From: an uncultured Planctomycetaceae bacterium
GTDB lineage: Bacteria; Planctomycetota; Planctomycetia; Pirellulales; UBA1268
Assembly: GCA_903917235.1 (NCBI GenBank)
Contig: CAIWZS010000180.1
Coordinates: forward strand, 1-33,325
Length of the DNA: 33,325 bases
Direction of reading: 5' to 3'
In this document: positions 1 through 7,765 of the stretch, in pieces
Numbering within the stretch: position 1 is the first letter of the stretch
How the letters are laid out: each line of letters begins with the position of its first letter
The notes under the pieces: model-generated
The model's input: only the letters and a program-made list of their open reading frames with translations
Database searches by the model: none
Told to the model about the DNA's origin: nothing
Position numbers and translations under genes: made by a program

Positions 1-654
1 CTCGATCCGCTTCATCGCGAGCACCTCACCGTCGGGCTTGCGGGTGAACTTGTAGGCCCCGTGACTCGTGCCGATCGCCACGGCGAGCGCGTCGACGCCC
101 GTGGCCGCCACGAACCTCGCCGCCTCGTCGGGATCGGTGAGGAGCTGGTCGTGCGAGAGCTTGCCGGAGGCGCCGTGGCCGTCCTCGGCCTCCCCCTCGC
201 CGCTCTCGAGCGACCCCAGGCAGCCGAGCTCGCCCTCCACCGACACTCCCTGGCGATGGGCCGACTGCACGACCTCCTTCGTCACCTTCACGTTGTAGTC
301 GAAGTCGGCCGGCGTCTTGCCATCGTCCTTGAGTGAGCCGTCCATCATCACGCTCGTGAAGCCGTTGTCGATCGCGCTCTGGCAGGTGGCCGGCGAGTTG
401 CCGTGGTCCTGATGCATCGCGATCGGGATCTTCGGGTAGAGCTCAGCCGCGGCGAGCATGAGGTGGCGGAGGTAGTTGTCCTGCGAGTAGCTGCGGGCGC
501 CGCGGGAGGCCTGGATGATGACCGGCGAGTCGGTCTCCTTCGCGGCCTCCATGATCGCCTGGACCTGCTCCATGTTGTTGACGTTGAAGGCGGCCAGGCC
601 GTAACCGTGCTCGGCGGCATGATCGAGCAGGATGCGCATCGGGACGAGCGGCAT
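1..654 (-). CDS. fba: Fructose-bisphosphate aldolase, class IIB (Calvin-cycle subtype), 3' end outside window
   Basis: This is the N-terminal 218 residues of a class II (zinc-dependent) aldolase that interconverts fructose 1,6-bisphosphate with dihydroxyacetone phosphate and glyceraldehyde 3-phosphate in the cytosol. The frame stays open to the first base of the window, so the C-terminus is missing; class IIB enzymes are usually about 345 residues. Visible signatures are [12 protein letters not shown] near residue 20, [13 protein letters not shown] near 47, the metal-ligand segment AMHQDHGNS near 80, and the acidic loop [15 protein letters not shown] near 150 followed by [11 protein letters not shown] and [11 protein letters not shown]. 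These loops are typical of the Calvin-cycle subtype rather than the E. coli FbaA (class IIA) form. The start is the ATG at 654 (MPLVPMR), with a weak GGAG about 12 bases upstream. It is transcribed away from the DUF454 gene. Confidence 0.95.
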   Translation of the reverse strand, partial: MPLVPMRILLDHAAEHGYGLAAFNVNNMEQVQAIMEAAKETDSPVIIQASRGARSYSQDNYLRHLMLAAAELYPKIPIAMHQDHGNSPATCQSAIDNGFTSVMMDGSLKDDGKTPADFDYNVKVTKEVVQSAHRQGVSVEGELGCLGSLESGEGEAEDGHGASGKLSHDQLLTDPDEAARFVAATGVDALAVAIGTSHGAYKFTRKPDGEVLAMKRIE

Positions 655-746
655 GGCGGGAGTCTCCGGAGGCGGGCGGGACGGCCGAGTCGCACAGGGG
701 GCGCGAGCGCGGCGCGGTGGCGGGCAGCATACGGCAAAACCGACCG

Positions 747-755
747 TGCTAGAAT
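747..755 (+). promoter_or_regulatory. Candidate extended -10 promoter for the DUF454 gene
   Basis: The sequence TGCTAGAAT matches the extended -10 pattern (TG, one base, then a TATAAT-like hexamer TAGAAT). It lies 33 bases before the ATG at 789. No good -35 hexamer is visible at the expected distance, which is tolerated in extended -10 promoters. It sits in the divergent gap between fba and the DUF454 gene. This is motif matching only. Confidence 0.45.
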
Positions 756-788
756 CCCGCGGTCGCGCCCCTCTCCGGATGACCGTCG

Positions 789-1214
789 ATGGACCTGCGC
801 CCGGTCACCGACCCGCTCAAGAGTTTTCTGTACGTCGCCGGGGGATGGGCCTGTCTCGCGCTCGCGATGCTGGGCGTCGTGCTCCCGCTCCTGCCGACGA
901 CCCCGTTCGTGCTGCTGGCGAGCTGGTGCTTCTATCGGGGATCCCCTCGCATCCACGCGTGGCTCCACCGGTCGCAGTGGTTCGGCCCGACCCTGGACGA
1001 CTGGCACCACTACCGCGGCATCCGCCGCGGGCTGAAGCACCGCGCGATCCTGCTCGTCGGCGTGGTCGTCGCGGTGAGCCTGCTCTACAGCAGCCTGCCG
1101 TGGTGGCTGCGGTACGTCTTCCTGGCGGCCGTCGCGGCCGGGCTCTACACGATCTGGACCGTGCCCACGCTGCCCGACGACGCCCCCCGGGCCCCGCGCA
1201 CGCTCGCGGAGTGA
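789..1214 (+). CDS. DUF454 (YbaN-like) small inner-membrane protein
   Basis: This 141-residue protein has the DUF454/YbaN layout. A first hydrophobic segment (about residues 15-45) contains the family hallmark [22 protein letters not shown] soluble loop follows with [22 protein letters not shown], and two more hydrophobic segments lie near residues 67-85 and 88-108. The biochemical role of DUF454 is not established; YbaN of E. coli is the best-known relative. It is the only plus-strand gene in the first 7 kb and converges on the MFS gene, with only 11 bases between the two stop codons. The ATG at 789 is preceded by a candidate extended -10 promoter. Family assignment is firm and function unknown. 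Confidence 0.88.
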   Translation: MDLRPVTDPLKSFLYVAGGWACLALAMLGVVLPLLPTTPFVLLASWCFYRGSPRIHAWLHRSQWFGPTLDDWHHYRGIRRGLKHRAILLVGVVVAVSLLYSSLPWWLRYVFLAAVAAGLYTIWTVPTLPDDAPRAPRTLAE

Positions 1215-1225
1215 GCGGCCGGCCG

Positions 1226-2770
1226 TCAGGCGTCGATGTCGCCGGAGGGCTCCGGCAGCAGGAAGCTCGCGGCGAGGCCCACGAGACAGATCAGCCCGCC
1301 GACCAGGGCGGCGGCCGTGGAAAACGTGACGGGGGGGGAGCCGCCGGGCATCAGGCCGGCCAGCGCCGACGTGAGGGCGGCGGCGGACGTGCCGATCATG
1401 CGGCCGCCGATGTTGGCGGCGAAGCTCTCCCCGGTGCCCCGCAGGTGGACGGGGAAGACGTGGGGAAGGTAGTTGCCCCAGAACGAGAGCTGCGCGACGG
1501 TGCACAGCCCGATGAGGAACATGCCCACCGACATCGTGGTGACCGGAATCGTCCCGAGATGGATCGACTCGAGAGGAATCTCGAAGAAGGTCGTGTTGGG
1601 GACGCGCAGGAAAAACCAGAACACCGCCGGCACGAGGAGGAGCCCCGGAATCTGGAAGAGCCGGAGCTTCCATCCCCACGCGAGGCCGCCCGCGAGCACC
1701 ACGGCCATCAGGCAGCGGCCCAGCAGACCTCCCACCTCCTGCACCTTCGTGTACTCGGACGCCACCTTCTGACCGTGACGCGCCATCGCGGGGCCGGCGA
1801 CGGCGGCGAGCGCCTTCGGATCATCGGTTCCCTTCGCGATGGCCGCGGCCTTCGCCTGCTCCCCGAGCTCGCGGCCCTTCGCCTGCACCTCGGAAAGCCC
1901 GGGCACGACCTGCGGCATCTGCTGGATCGCGCCGAACGCGATGCCGAGGGTGCAGGCGAACCCGACGGTGGTGGCCAGGGTCGTGCGACGCAGCGCGGGC
2001 GAGAAGAGCTCCGCGATGCTCGGCCGGCGGAGCGTGCCCTCGTCGCGACGGCGGGCCCAGATCGGGGATTCAGGCAGGAACGGCCGGATCAGGATCAGAG
2101 GCAGGGCGGGAATCAGGCCGCTCATGAGCGTGTACCGCCAGGGCTCGTGCTGGTGCGCCGCCCCGATGGAACCGAGGAACGAGAGGCTCTCCGGGATCCG
2201 GATCGCCGGAAACGAGGTCGCATTCTCGACCGCGATGCCGTTGGCGACCGCCACGAGCAGCCCTCCGATCGACGAGAAGGCCTGCGTGTAGCCGAGCACG
2301 CGCTCGCGTTGCTTCGGATCGGGGAACAGCTCCGCGAGCCAGGCCACCGCCGCGACGAACTCCACGCAGACGCCTACGAAGACGAGGCACCGACAGACGA
2401 GCAGCATCCACAGGTTCGTGGAAAAACCGGCCGCGAAGGCGGCGAAGGCGTAGACGAGGATGCTCCACGTGAGCACGCGACGCCGGCCCAGCCGGTCGGT
2501 GAGATAGCCTCCGAGCAGGCCGAACAGCCCGCCGCAGAGGGCCGGCACGTAGAACAGGATGCCGACCCACCTGAGGAACCCCGGGCTGCCGGGCTGAAAG
2601 TTGCCGAGTTCGAGCAGCGCCGGCCGCGCGATGAGCGGCAGCATCAGCAGCTCGTAGATGTCGAACGCGAAGCCGATCGACGCGATGATGCAGACCAGCC
2701 AGCCGACCGTGGTCAGCCGACCCGTCGCGTCGGTCCCGAAGCCGGATGTCGAGGGTTTCGGTGCGCTCAC
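1226..2770 (-). CDS. MFS transporter (metabolite:H+ symporter type)
   Basis: This 514-residue polytopic protein of the major facilitator superfamily should act in the cytoplasmic membrane. The signature between helices 2 and 3 is clear: GYLTDRLGRRRVLTW near residue 90. A later segment, FPVHLRGTGESFAANIGGR, resembles the second-half loop of sugar/metabolite symporters. Around residues 290-350 there is a long hydrophilic, Ala/Lys-rich stretch (AKGRELGEQAKAAAIAKG and onward) between membrane helices. This makes the protein longer than the usual 400-450 residues. The start is the ATG at 2770 (MSAPKPSTSGF). The substrate cannot be told from sequence; a sugar, organic acid or aromatic acid is possible. 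No obvious partner gene lies next to it. Confidence 0.9.
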   Translation of the reverse strand: MSAPKPSTSGFGTDATGRLTTVGWLVCIIASIGFAFDIYELLMLPLIARPALLELGNFQPGSPGFLRWVGILFYVPALCGGLFGLLGGYLTDRLGRRRVLTWSILVYAFAAFAAGFSTNLWMLLVCRCLVFVGVCVEFVAAVAWLAELFPDPKQRERVLGYTQAFSSIGGLLVAVANGIAVENATSFPAIRIPESLSFLGSIGAAHQHEPWRYTLMSGLIPALPLILIRPFLPESPIWARRRDEGTLRRPSIAELFSPALRRTTLATTVGFACTLGIAFGAIQQMPQVVPGLSEVQAKGRELGEQAKAAAIAKGTDDPKALAAVAGPAMARHGQKVASEYTKVQEVGGLLGRCLMAVVLAGGLAWGWKLRLFQIPGLLLVPAVFWFFLRVPNTTFFEIPLESIHLGTIPVTTMSVGMFLIGLCTVAQLSFWGNYLPHVFPVHLRGTGESFAANIGGRMIGTSAAALTSALAGLMPGGSPPVTFSTAAALVGGLICLVGLAASFLLPEPSGDIDA

Positions 2771-2926
2771 GGGAAGGGCCTCCGGGACGACAGGGTGCGA
2801 AACGGTCGCACCACTGTACCTTCCCGCAGGGCATGCCCGAGCCCACCGCCCTCCACCGGCGAATGGGTGGCGACCCGGTCGCTCATTCGTTCACACCGCG
2901 ACGCTGTCTCGAGGCGGCCGCACCGC

Positions 2927-3364
2927 TCACGGGCCGATGGACGGCGGGCACTTGGCGAGGAAGTCGCGGGGCCCACGCGTCGTGTAGTACGGGTACGCGA
3001 CGGCTCCGCTCGGCGGACCGGCCGGGGTGACGGCGGCGTAGTCCGAGGCCTCGAGCGCGGCCTTTTCGGCCTCGGAGAGGTGATGCTTCGCGAGGCCGCC
3101 GTAGCGGCCGACGTGCGGACCCTTGCGGAAGCCAGGCCCCGCATGGCACGCCGCTCCTTGGCACGCGCCATCCCGGCAGGCCGGTCCACACTGCCCATCC
3201 TCGCAAGCGCCGGGCTCGCAGGCACCCTCGCGACAGGAGCCCTGGTGGGCATGATGCCCGTAGGGTCCGTCGGTGTTGAGCAGGAAGAGGCGATCGATGA
3301 TCGAGCAGCCGGTCGAGCCGACGGCGAGCGTGGCGAGGGCGGCCAGGACGAAGGCGCGATGCAT
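2927..3364 (-). CDS. Cys-rich small lipoprotein, unknown function
   Basis: This 145-residue protein begins with a short signal peptide (MHRAFVLAALATLAVGSTGC), so Cys20 is the likely lipidated residue; the lipobox is imperfect, with Ser at -3. Residues 44-73 hold a Cys-dense, acidic stretch built from irregular CxxGxC units (CREGACEPGACEDGQC, then CRDGAC). It is followed by a basic, His-containing section (KGPHVGRYGGLAKHHLSEAEKAAL) and a Pro/Tyr-rich tail. Clustered cysteines could bind metal or form disulfides in the periplasm, but no known domain is recognised. The ATG at 3364 is chosen because the signal peptide starts exactly there; the same frame is open further upstream only as antisense or out-of-gene sequence. 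It appears monocistronic, between fabF and the MFS gene. Confidence 0.7.
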   Translation of the reverse strand: MHRAFVLAALATLAVGSTGCSIIDRLFLLNTDGPYGHHAHQGSCREGACEPGACEDGQCGPACRDGACQGAACHAGPGFRKGPHVGRYGGLAKHHLSEAEKAALEASDYAAVTPAGPPSGAVAYPYYTTRGPRDFLAKCPPSIGP

Positions 3365-3561
3365 GGGAGGGATTCCCGCTGATGCCAGGGCCGGCCGGCG
3401 GCGAACCACCACCGCGCACGCACCCTCGCGACACCGGTGGTATCGGTCGTGCCTCCGACGCCGATTGAGAAAACCCTGCGGTCGGCAGGATGGGCGAACG
3501 GGGCGGCCTCCGCGGAGCGGACGCGCTCCGCCTCCCGCCCTGGGCGCCGTCGCCGGCCCCC

Positions 3562-4857
3562 TCACCCCGTGAAGCGGCTCACGATCAGCGAGATGTTCTG
3601 CCCGCCGAAACCGAAGCTGTTGGAGAGGGCTCGGTCGCATCGCGCCGGCCGCACCGCATTCGGCACGTAGTCGAGGTCGCAGTCCGGGTCGGGCGTCTCG
3701 TAGTTGATGGTCGGCGGGAGCAGGCCGTCGCGGATGGCCAGCAGGCAGACGATGACCTCCGTCGCACCGGCGGCGGCGATCAGGTGCCCCATCATGCTCT
3801 TGGTGCTCGATACCGGCACGGCGTCGGCCCGATCGCGGAACACCTTGCGAATGGCGAGCGTCTCGACCCGGTCGTTGACGTCGGTACTCGTCCCGTGTGC
3901 GTTGATGTAATCGATCGCGTCCGCCCCGAGGCCCGCGTCGTCGAGCGCCATCTGCATGCAGGCGGCCGCTCCGCGCCCCTCCGGATGCGTGTCGGTGATC
4001 CGGTAGGCATCGGCCGTCGAACCGTAGCCGACCAGTTCCCCATGGATCGTCGCGCCGCGGCGCTTCGCGTGCTCCAGTTCCTCGAGCACCACCATGGCGG
4101 CGCCTTCGCCCAGCACGAACCCGTCCCGGTCGCGATCGAACGGCCGACTGGCCCGCGTCGGTGCGTCGTTGCGGGTCGAGAGCGCCGTGAGCAGGTTGAA
4201 GCCGGTCACCCCGAAGGGATGGATCATGCTGTGCGTGCCGCCGGAAAGCATCACGTCGGCCTCGCCGCGACGGACGATCTCCGCCGCCTCCCCGATGGCC
4301 TGGCTGGACGCGGCGCACGCCGTGAGGCAGTTGAGGTTGGGCCCCTGCGCGTCGAACATCGCCGCGAGGTGGCCGGCGGGCATGTTCGGCTCCTGCTCGA
4401 CCTCAGAGAGGGGATGGAGCGTCTCGAGTCCGAGCTTGGTGAACTTCGCCACGTCGAGGGTCTCCCCCTCGATCGCAGCCATCATCATGCGGGTGAAGGC
4501 CTCGAAGTCCTGCTGCCCTTCCCCACTGCCGAGATAGACGCCGAGTCGCGTCGGATCGGCCGCCAGGCCGTGCGGGAGGCCCGCATCATGCATCGCCTGG
4601 AGGGCGGCCCCCGCCGCGAACTTCGTATGGCGGCCGCAGAACCGCCAGCGATCCGCGTCCTGTCCCTCGTCCGTGATGTCCCACCCGCGCACCTCCGCGG
4701 CGATCTTCGTGGGGAACCGGCTGGCGTCGAAGAGCGTGGTCGGTCCCACCCCGGACGCGCCGGCGACGAGCTTCTGCCAGACCTGCTCGACACGCGTGCC
4801 CAGCGGCGTGATGCAGCCCACCCCGGTGATCACCACGCGTCGTCTGTCGGACCGCAT
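3562..4857 (-). CDS. Beta-ketoacyl-ACP synthase II family (FabF-like)
   Basis: This 431-residue condensing enzyme joins malonyl-ACP to an acyl chain in fatty-acid-like synthesis. Motifs are complete: MRSDRRRVVITGVGCITPLG at the N-terminus, nucleophile Cys181 in LTACAASSQ, His321 in NAHGTSTDVND, Lys353 and His358 in STKSMMGHL, and the C-terminal NSFGFGGQN. The segment around residues 112-160 (SGEGQQDFEAFTRMM to EQEPNMP) is divergent from E. coli FabF. GTG codons at 4863 and 4860 immediately precede the ATG at 4857; the ATG fits the family N-terminus. It lies 16 bases after the stop of the upstream dehydratase and belongs to a KS-dehydratase-ACP-dehydratase set lacking reductases. It may therefore be a specialised ketosynthase rather than the housekeeping FabF. 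Confidence 0.9.
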   Translation of the reverse strand: MRSDRRRVVITGVGCITPLGTRVEQVWQKLVAGASGVGPTTLFDASRFPTKIAAEVRGWDITDEGQDADRWRFCGRHTKFAAGAALQAMHDAGLPHGLAADPTRLGVYLGSGEGQQDFEAFTRMMMAAIEGETLDVAKFTKLGLETLHPLSEVEQEPNMPAGHLAAMFDAQGPNLNCLTACAASSQAIGEAAEIVRRGEADVMLSGGTHSMIHPFGVTGFNLLTALSTRNDAPTRASRPFDRDRDGFVLGEGAAMVVLEELEHAKRRGATIHGELVGYGSTADAYRITDTHPEGRGAAACMQMALDDAGLGADAIDYINAHGTSTDVNDRVETLAIRKVFRDRADAVPVSSTKSMMGHLIAAAGATEVIVCLLAIRDGLLPPTINYETPDPDCDLDYVPNAVRPARCDRALSNSFGFGGQNISLIVSRFTG

Positions 4858-4873
4858 CACCACCGCCTCCGCA

Positions 4874-5374
4874 TCACCAGTCGGGCCGCGCGAGCGGCTG
4901 GCCGGCCTCGTCCCGGCCGACGTCATACATGTGCATCTGGTCGAGCCAGCGAAGGAGCTGCTGCGGCTCGAAGAGCTGGGGGACACCGTCGCCCGGCTCG
5001 AGATGGGCGAAGAACAGTTCGGCCTCCCCCTGGGTGCGATCGCCGACCGTGCTCACGACCTTGGCGAGCGAGCCGGTGGGCTTGAGATCGAGCACCTCCG
5101 CCTCGAAGCGGATGCAGTCACCGGGGACGGCATCGAAGTGGAACTCGGCCGCCGCCACCTTCGCCAGCACGACGCGACGGGCGTATTCGATGGCGTCCGC
5201 CACGAGCAGGCCCGCGGTCTGGGCCATTCCCTCGACGACGAGCGAATTGGGCATCAGCGGCATGCCGGGAAAGTGGTCGTGGAGGTGCTCCTCCGCCAGC
5301 GAGACGTTCTTGACCGCCACGGCCCGCCTGCCGCGAACGAACTCCTCGAAGCGATCGATCCAGAACCACCGCAT
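4874..5374 (-). CDS. FabZ/FabA-like hotdog 3-hydroxyacyl-ACP dehydratase
   Basis: This 166-residue hotdog-fold protein resembles FabZ, which dehydrates 3-hydroxyacyl-ACP. The active-site segment is LHDHFPGMPLMPNSLVVEGM, with His34 and Glu48 in the catalytic positions. The FabZ consensus FPGVLILEA is altered to MPNSLVVEG (Asn for Gly), so substrate preference may differ. The second half (FHFDAVPGDCIRFEAEV) matches the second part of the hotdog. The C-terminal 35 residues (EPQQLLRWLDQMHMYD and beyond) extend past the normal FabZ end. It precedes the ketosynthase by 16 bases and follows the acyl carrier protein. It could be a dehydratase or a non-catalytic hotdog partner; the intact His/Glu pair favours an active enzyme. 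Confidence 0.82.
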   Translation of the reverse strand: MRWFWIDRFEEFVRGRRAVAVKNVSLAEEHLHDHFPGMPLMPNSLVVEGMAQTAGLLVADAIEYARRVVLAKVAAAEFHFDAVPGDCIRFEAEVLDLKPTGSLAKVVSTVGDRTQGEAELFFAHLEPGDGVPQLFEPQQLLRWLDQMHMYDVGRDEAGQPLARPDW

Positions 5375-5414
5375 TCGGTTGCTCCCCGCCGCCCTGCGAC
5401 GAACACTCCGGCCC

Positions 5415-5453
5415 CGCCTGCCCGTCGCGCCTGCCCGTCGCGCCTGCCCATCG
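5415..5453. repeat. Three 13-bp tandem repeats
   Basis: The unit CGCCTGCCCGTCG occurs three times in a row, the third copy with one G-to-A change. The array sits in the 156-base gap between the ACP gene and the dehydratase gene, so it lies in the leader of the latter. No function can be assigned. Confidence 0.75.
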
Positions 5454-5530
5454 TGCCCAGAGCCACCGGTCGTCCCGAGCGACGCTCAGGCGACCTCGAC
5501 CGCACGCCGCCGGCACGCAGCCGCCCGCGG

Positions 5531-5917
5531 TCACGCCGCCAGCTTGCTCTCCACGTACCGCACCATGTCGTCGACGGTGAGCGTGTTGGCGAAGTTCTGC
5601 ACGCTGGGATTCTGCTCGAACTTCGTCAGGTTGGCGAACGGCATCCGGGACTTGAGTGCGGCGAGCCCAGCCGCATTCACCCGACCGTCGGACACGAATT
5701 CCGAACTGGAGAGGACATCCTCGGGGAACAGTTCGCCTCGGGAAATCTTGATCCCGAACGCCTTCTCCAGCCGGAAGACGATGTCGAGGAAATCGATCGA
5801 TTCCGCACCGAGGTCACCCACCATCGTCGCGCTCGGGGACACATCTTCCTCGTCCACGCCGAGGGCATCGACGAGGGCGGCCTTCACCTTCTCGAATATT
5901 TCATCACGCGACGGCAT
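5531..5917 (-). CDS. Acyl carrier protein, extended (128 residues)
   Basis: This 128-residue acyl carrier protein has the phosphopantetheine attachment serine at Ser40 in GDLGAESIDFLD. The N-terminal helix (MPSRDEIFEKVKAALVDAL) and the second helix (IDFLDIVFRLEKAFGIKI) match normal ACPs, and the C-terminus LTVDDMVRYVESKLAA matches the usual last helix. Between them, at about residues 62-110, lies an extra stretch (LFPEDVLSSSEFVSDGRVN, then LKSRMPFANLTKF) that makes the protein about 50 residues longer than the typical 78. The ATG at 5917 is the only start that fits the first helix, and AAGGTG lies 7-13 bases upstream. It lies between two dehydratase genes in a ketosynthase cluster, so it probably carries the chain for that dedicated pathway. 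Confidence 0.9.
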   Translation of the reverse strand: MPSRDEIFEKVKAALVDALGVDEEDVSPSATMVGDLGAESIDFLDIVFRLEKAFGIKISRGELFPEDVLSSSEFVSDGRVNAAGLAALKSRMPFANLTKFEQNPSVQNFANTLTVDDMVRYVESKLAA

Positions 5918-6288
5918 CGACGGGCACCTTGGGGCAAACGGTGTTGGGGCAAACGTGGGAGCGAAACCGGAGAATGGGCAGCACCGCCGCAGGCGGCATG
6001 CCTCTCCCTGAAGGACCCCGGAAGCCGCGATCCTTCGACGACCGTTGTAATGCGGTCCCGGCGCCGTGGAAACCCGAATCGACGAAATTCGACACCGCGG
6101 CCGCAGGCGGGCGGCCCACGGCCGTCCTCGGTAGAACGGCCCCCACAAGGGGCTGGGGACGGTGAAAGTGGCCGAGACGACGAAGCCCCGCCGACGAAGC
6201 CCCCGGTGGACCCGCGCTCCCCTTCGCGAGCCCCAGAGCCGTGAAGACCCTGAGGCCGGGCGGCGTTTGGCGGGACCTTTTGGGGCTG
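5918..6288. other. Intergenic gap of 371 bases between ACP and dehydratase genes
   Basis: No gene is supported here. The gap contains a 12-base direct repeat (TTGGGGCAAACG at 5929 and 5944, spaced 15 bases) just upstream of the ACP start. A second direct repeat, CGACGAAGCCCC, is at 6178 and 6192 with 14-base spacing. Short GC-rich inverted repeats around GCCGCAGGCGG occur near 5985 and 6105. Minus-strand frames of up to about 80 codons are open, but they have no start signal or protein-like composition. Confidence 0.6.
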
Positions 6289-6849
6289 CTAGCCGTCTCG
6301 CCGCCCGCCCGCGGGGACCGACGCCAGCCCCATCGGGATGCCGACCCGGACGTGGGGCTCCCTCGCCGCGGGAGGCGTGGCGGGGCCCTGCAGGATGGCC
6401 CAGAGCTTGCGGAGTTCCGAACGTACCCGGGCGTCGATCGCCGCGCCGTGCGGGCGTCGATCCGCGAGGTTGTAACGCTCGAGGACGAGTCGTGCGGTCA
6501 GGCTCGTGCGGTCCCCGACCCGGCCGCTCGCCTTCACCTTGGTGAAAGACTCGTCCTGATCGAGCACCTCGGCGGTGACCGTGAGCATGCGGCCGGGCTG
6601 CACGAAGTCCCCGTACTTCACGTTCCGCGCGGCCCGCAGGACGACGACGCTGTGAGCAAAATCCTCGCCGACGCGGATCGTCCACGCGGCCGCCTGCGTC
6701 ATCGCCTCGAGCATCATGACGCCCGGAAGCACGGGAAACCTGGGAAAGTGATCGGCGAGGTACTCCTCGGAGAGCGCCAGTGCCTTGACGGCCGTGATGC
6801 TGCGTCCCGGTTCCACCGAAAGGACGCGATCGATGAGCGTAAATCGCAC
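6289..6849 (-). CDS. FabZ-like 3-hydroxyacyl-ACP dehydratase
   Basis: This 186-residue hotdog protein has a canonical FabZ active-site loop, LADHFPRFPVLPGVMMLEAM, with His34 and Glu48. It is followed by TQAAAW, a DFVQPGRMLTVTAEVLD strand segment, and a conserved ASGRVGDRTSLTARLVLERYN end. These features support dehydration of 3-hydroxyacyl-ACP, probably on the ACP encoded 371 bases downstream. The last 40 residues are Arg/Pro/Ala-rich and outside the fold. It is the first gene of the minus-strand set and shares the 401-base upstream gap with the divergent hsp20 pair. The two dehydratases of this cluster are distinct paralogues, not a recent duplication. The start at ATG 6849 gives the usual short FabZ N-terminus. 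Confidence 0.87.
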   Translation of the reverse strand: MRFTLIDRVLSVEPGRSITAVKALALSEEYLADHFPRFPVLPGVMMLEAMTQAAAWTIRVGEDFAHSVVVLRAARNVKYGDFVQPGRMLTVTAEVLDQDESFTKVKASGRVGDRTSLTARLVLERYNLADRRPHGAAIDARVRSELRKLWAILQGPATPPAAREPHVRVGIPMGLASVPAGGRRDG

Positions 6850-7024
6850 GACAGACCTCGACGCCTACGATCCTGCACCGGCCCGACGAGCAGGCCGGCA
6901 CCGCGGGTTTGCCGCCGACCTGGCGACGGCCCGCCCGGCACTGTTTTTCACCGCGGGGGCCGTGGCCCGCCGAAAGGTCGGCAGTATAGGGGATCGAGTC
7001 CCGCCCACAACGTGCCGAGCTCGA

Positions 7025-7074
7025 CTGTCACGGGTGGCGCGACGAACTGCCACGCTGACAGCCCGCGCCACCCG
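7025..7074. promoter_or_regulatory. Interlocked inverted repeats, candidate upstream activator sites
   Basis: An 11-bp perfect inverted repeat (CGGGTGGCGCG at 7031-7041 and CGCGCCACCCG at 7064-7074) is interlocked with a 6-bp one (CTGTCA at 7025-7030 and TGACAG at 7056-7061). The arms alternate rather than nest, so both hairpins cannot form together without a pseudoknot. The centre is about 140 bases before the predicted sigma-54 start site, a usual distance for enhancer sites of NtrC-type activators. The repeat is seen directly; the role is inferred. Confidence 0.5.
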
Positions 7075-7096
7075 CGTTACCGGAATCCTCGCCCAG

Positions 7097-7113
7097 CGGG
7101 ATCGGTGATCCCG
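7097..7113. promoter_or_regulatory. 7-bp inverted repeat with 3-base loop before a T run
   Basis: CGGGATC, GGT, CGATCCCG-type symmetry (7097-7103 and 7107-7113) is followed by GTTTTT. It may be a second activator site, about 90 bases before the predicted sigma-54 start point, or a short intrinsic terminator read on the plus strand. No plus-strand gene precedes it, which favours a regulatory site. Confidence 0.4.
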
Positions 7114-7166
7114 GTTTTTCCGGCGAAGAAGACCCGGCCCACCGTCAGCCGCGATGACGCGGCCGA

Positions 7167-7182
7167 TGGCACGCTGTTTGCA
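7167..7182 (+). promoter_or_regulatory. Sigma-54 (RpoN) promoter of the hsp20 pair
   Basis: TGGCACGCTGTTTGCA matches the sigma-54 consensus TGGCACG-N4-TTGCW at every defined position, with GG (7168-7169) and GC (7180-7181) separated by exactly ten bases. The predicted transcription start is near 7193, giving a leader of about 58 bases to the ATG at 7251. Inverted repeats at 7025-7074 and 7097-7113 lie where an enhancer-binding activator would sit. The 401-base gap 6850-7250 holds no gene. Confidence 0.82.
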
Positions 7183-7250
7183 TTTTCGGAGATCGGTTGG
7201 TTTTTGGCGGCGTCGCCGCGAGGTCCACACCGTTCTCCAGGAGTTGTGCC

Positions 7251-7721
7251 ATGCCCACGATTCGTTCCGGGTTCGCGCACCCGTTCGAGGAACTGCGCGA
7301 GGAGTTCGACCGTCTCTGGGGTTCGCTCACCGCGACGCCGACCATGCGCGCGGAGTGGGCCGCGGCCTCCGGCGGTTTCCCGCTGGTCAACGTGGCCGAG
7401 AGTGACGCCGCGGTGACCATTGAGGCCGAAGTGCCCGGCCTCGACGTCGGCGACATCGACATCGCGGCGACCGCCGAGGAACTCGTCTTGAAGGGGTCTC
7501 GCCACGCATCCGCGCCGGACGGCGGCGACACAGGTTCCGGACGCCCGGTGACCTGGCATCGCCGGGAGCGTCTGGCGGGCGGCTTCGAGCGGCGGATCGC
7601 GATGCCGGTGGCCATCGACGCATCGCGTGTCGAGGCCAGACTCGTGAATGGCGTGCTGACGGTGACCTGCCCGAAATCGATGCAGGCGCAGCCGCGGAAG
7701 GTGGAGATTCGCACGACCTGA
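7251..7721 (+). CDS. Hsp20/alpha-crystallin small heat-shock protein (first of pair)
   Basis: This 156-residue small heat-shock protein is an ATP-independent holdase in the cytosol. The N-terminal region begins PFEELREEFDRLWG, typical of class A bacterial Hsp20. The alpha-crystallin domain runs from about residue 44 (PLVNVAESDAAVTIEAEVPG) to VNGVLTVTCPK, and the C-terminal tail carries a V-x-I motif (KVEIRT) used for oligomer contacts. The ATG at 7251 is preceded by AGGAG eight bases upstream; the same frame is open back to 7197, but the added residues do not resemble the family. It is led by a consensus sigma-54 promoter and followed after 44 bases by a second hsp20, so the two are probably co-transcribed. 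Confidence 0.93.
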   Translation: MPTIRSGFAHPFEELREEFDRLWGSLTATPTMRAEWAAASGGFPLVNVAESDAAVTIEAEVPGLDVGDIDIAATAEELVLKGSRHASAPDGGDTGSGRPVTWHRRERLAGGFERRIAMPVAIDASRVEARLVNGVLTVTCPKSMQAQPRKVEIRTT

Positions 7722-7765
7722 CTCGATCGCACGACAACCCTTGACCGAACGAAAGGAGACTGCAG

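Noticed and set aside
632-3382. A 916-codon open frame on the plus strand opposite the MFS gene
   Set aside because: It is Arg/Glu/Gly-rich low-complexity translation antisense to a clear transporter; long antisense frames are common at this GC content.
5918-6288. Small minus-strand gene of about 80 codons between dehydratase and ACP
   Set aside because: No ribosome-binding site or recognisable protein features; composition looks intergenic.
7097-7120. Intrinsic terminator
   Set aside because: No plus-strand gene precedes it and the stem is only 7 bp; a regulatory site is more likely, though not proven.
7193-7250. RNA thermometer in the hsp20 leader
   Set aside because: A GCGGCG/CGCCGC palindrome is present, but nothing pairs convincingly with the AGGAG ribosome-binding site.
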